Assembly (NCBI GenBank): GCA_023262125.1 | Contig: JALRDT010000016.1 | Location: 1-15,610, forward strand | DNA length: 15,610 nucleotides | DNA from: Candidatus Nanopelagicaceae bacterium | GTDB taxonomy: Bacteria > Actinomycetota > Actinomycetes > Nanopelagicales > Nanopelagicaceae | Reading direction: 5' to 3' | Part shown: positions 13,417-15,610 of the stretch, in pieces | Numbering within the stretch: position 1 is the first letter of the stretch | How the letters are laid out: every line of letters starts with the position of its first letter | Notes under the pieces: model-generated | What the model was told of the DNA's origin: nothing | Database searches by the model: none | Seen by the model: the letters and a program-made list of their open reading frames with translations, nothing else | Made by a program: the position numbers and the translations under genes

Positions 13417-13875
13417 ATGACAAGCCAAAACAGATTAGATAGATTCGCAGCGCACGGTAAAGAATTCCAAGAAGTACTTTCCACAATTCCAGAAGCTCAT
13501 CGATACACCATGGTTGAAGGTGGCTGGTCTGCAGCTTATGTTGTTCATCACGTAGCAGATGGCGAATTACATTTCGCGTCACGTTATCTACATGCAATCG
13601 GCGACATCTCTCCAAGTATCCAACCATTTGATGAAGAGGCTTATCCAGAGAGAGTTAATTATGCAAAGCGCCAAATCAAAACTTCATTGGCAGCAATAGT
13701 TGGAATAAGGTCAATGGTCGCAGAAGTTTTCACAAATGCAACTGATGCGGATTGGGATAAAGTTTCCAAACATCCAGAACTTGGCCCAGTAACTCTAAGT
13801 GAACTTTTTGAAAAAGCAGATAGCCATTTAGTCGGCCACACACAACAACTTAGAGATATTTCAGCGCATTTTTAA
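13417..13875 (+). CDS. DinB-fold putative metal-dependent protein (YfiT/BstA-like superfamily)
   Basis: A 152-residue four-helix protein of the DinB/YfiT superfamily, which includes thiol S-transferases that detoxify electrophiles. The metal-binding pattern is present: GWSAAYVVHHVADGELHFASRY (H44/H45 with E50 after) and SHLVGHTQQLRDI (H137 and H141, HxxxH). One of H44/H45 with H137 and H141 would form the metal triad. A mid-protein proline-rich loop (SPSIQPFDEEAYPERV) precedes the long second half. In actinobacteria, relatives use mycothiol, but which thiol or substrate this one uses is unknown. It starts at ATG 13417, seven bases after the shared -10 and with no Shine-Dalgarno. The argG gene follows after 41 bases with its own predicted promoter. 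Confidence 0.8.
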   Translation: MTSQNRLDRFAAHGKEFQEVLSTIPEAHRYTMVEGGWSAAYVVHHVADGELHFASRYLHAIGDISPSIQPFDEEAYPERVNYAKRQIKTSLAAIVGIRSMVAEVFTNATDADWDKVSKHPELGPVTLSELFEKADSHLVGHTQQLRDISAHF

Positions 13876-13879
13876 TAAA

Positions 13880-15254
<1,375 letters not shown>

Positions 15255-15264
15255 TTAAAAATTA

Positions 15265-15295
15265 AAAAGCCCCGAGGAATTTCCTCGGGGCTTTT
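15265..15295. terminator. Strong intrinsic terminator, probably bidirectional
   Basis: AAAAGCCCCGAGGAA and TTCCTCGGGGCTTTT form a perfect 15-base inverted repeat around one T. With a small AATTT loop it gives a GC-rich stem followed by a T-run, and the A-run on the left gives the same on the minus strand. It lies between argG and the convergent nucleotidase gene. Confidence 0.95.
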
Positions 15296-15305
15296 AATGT
15301 TGCTT

Positions 15306-15610
15306 TTATGACTTTGTGATTCGGCCATCTAGCTTAGGCAATTGAGTTACTTTGCCTGCAGCCATATCTGCCTTTAGCGCAGCCACTAACACATCAACTA
15401 GCAAGCCACCAATCTTTGCAGTTTGTGGATGGAACATATCGACATAGCCATCTCCACCTGCAACCATGAAGTCCAGTGTCGAAACTGTAAATTCAACTGA
15501 TGCATCATTTGGTATATCTTTTCCATCAGCAGTCTTGATTGAACTTACTCTGCTTCCAACACCCTTAGTTGGATCAAATACAAATTTGAATCCAGAGATT
15601 TGAGGGAAAC
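15306..15610 (-). CDS. 5'-nucleotidase, C-terminal domain (start beyond the window)
   Basis: The minus strand is open from the window end to TAA at 15308-15306, giving the last 100 residues. The translation opens FPQISGFKFVFDP and continues with GSRVSSIKTADGKDIP, FTVSTLDFMVAGGDGYVDM and a long helix ending LPKLDGRITKS. FMVAGGDGY and 'FPQISGFKFVFDP...GSRV' are hallmarks of the 5'-nucleotidase C-terminal (substrate-recognition) domain seen in UshA-like exported nucleotidases and related UDP-sugar hydrolases. Such proteins scavenge phosphate and nucleosides outside the cell. The metal-binding catalytic domain and any signal peptide lie outside the window, so export is inferred. No start codon is visible in the window. 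Confidence 0.9.
   Translation of the reverse strand, partial: FPQISGFKFVFDPTKGVGSRVSSIKTADGKDIPNDASVEFTVSTLDFMVAGGDGYVDMFHPQTAKIGGLLVDVLVAALKADMAAGKVTQLPKLDGRITKS

Overview
The window looks like chromosomal DNA of a low-GC, streamlined actinobacterium. Two WhiB1/PdtaS-type genes, an Rv3235-type gene next to secA, and actinobacterial versions of most enzymes point to Actinobacteria. The AT-rich sequence, one-base gene overlaps, very short intergenic gaps and overlapping convergent gene ends resemble freshwater acI (Nanopelagicales) genomes. The lineage is an inference from gene content and style, not from a marker-gene comparison.

Layout. 1-1153: the 3' end of secA, facing a minus-strand Rv3235-like gene. 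1258-4406: a tight plus-strand operon of a CpaB/SAF-like membrane protein, a CpaE-like P-loop protein with a degenerate nucleotide-binding loop, a small DUF6912-like protein, and the cytosolic sensor kinase PdtaS. whiB1 (4403-4678, minus) and tRNA-Arg(CCG) (4799-4870, minus) follow. 4923-6427: a fused methionine sulfoxide reductase MsrA-MsrB, converging on an AlkA-type DNA glycosylase. 6428-11465: a LacI-family regulator behind a cluster of GTT(N)ACAT half-sites, then a MalY/PatB-type C-S lyase, a phytoene-dehydrogenase-like FAD oxidoreductase, a cystathionine gamma-synthase/lyase-family enzyme and a 48-residue membrane protein. 11520-13400: a short-form ribosome hibernation factor converging on a GH13 alpha-glucosidase. 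13417-15254: a DinB-fold protein and a type-2 argininosuccinate synthase ending in the only strong intrinsic terminator. 15306-15610: the C-terminus of a minus-strand 5'-nucleotidase.

The genes are mostly housekeeping: protein export, redox and base repair, sulfur amino acid metabolism, arginine synthesis, sugar hydrolysis, ribosome hibernation and signalling. No mobile element, CRISPR array, toxin-antitoxin pair or recognisable defence island is visible.

The most notable structure is regulatory. At seven genes lacking a Shine-Dalgarno sequence, a TANNNT -10-like hexamer sits exactly 6-7 bases before the start codon, which predicts leaderless transcription. One such element, between the alpha-glucosidase and DinB genes, is a palindrome that appears to serve both directions. 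The CpaB/CpaE/PdtaS operon and its degenerate P-loop are the best candidates for something poorly described.
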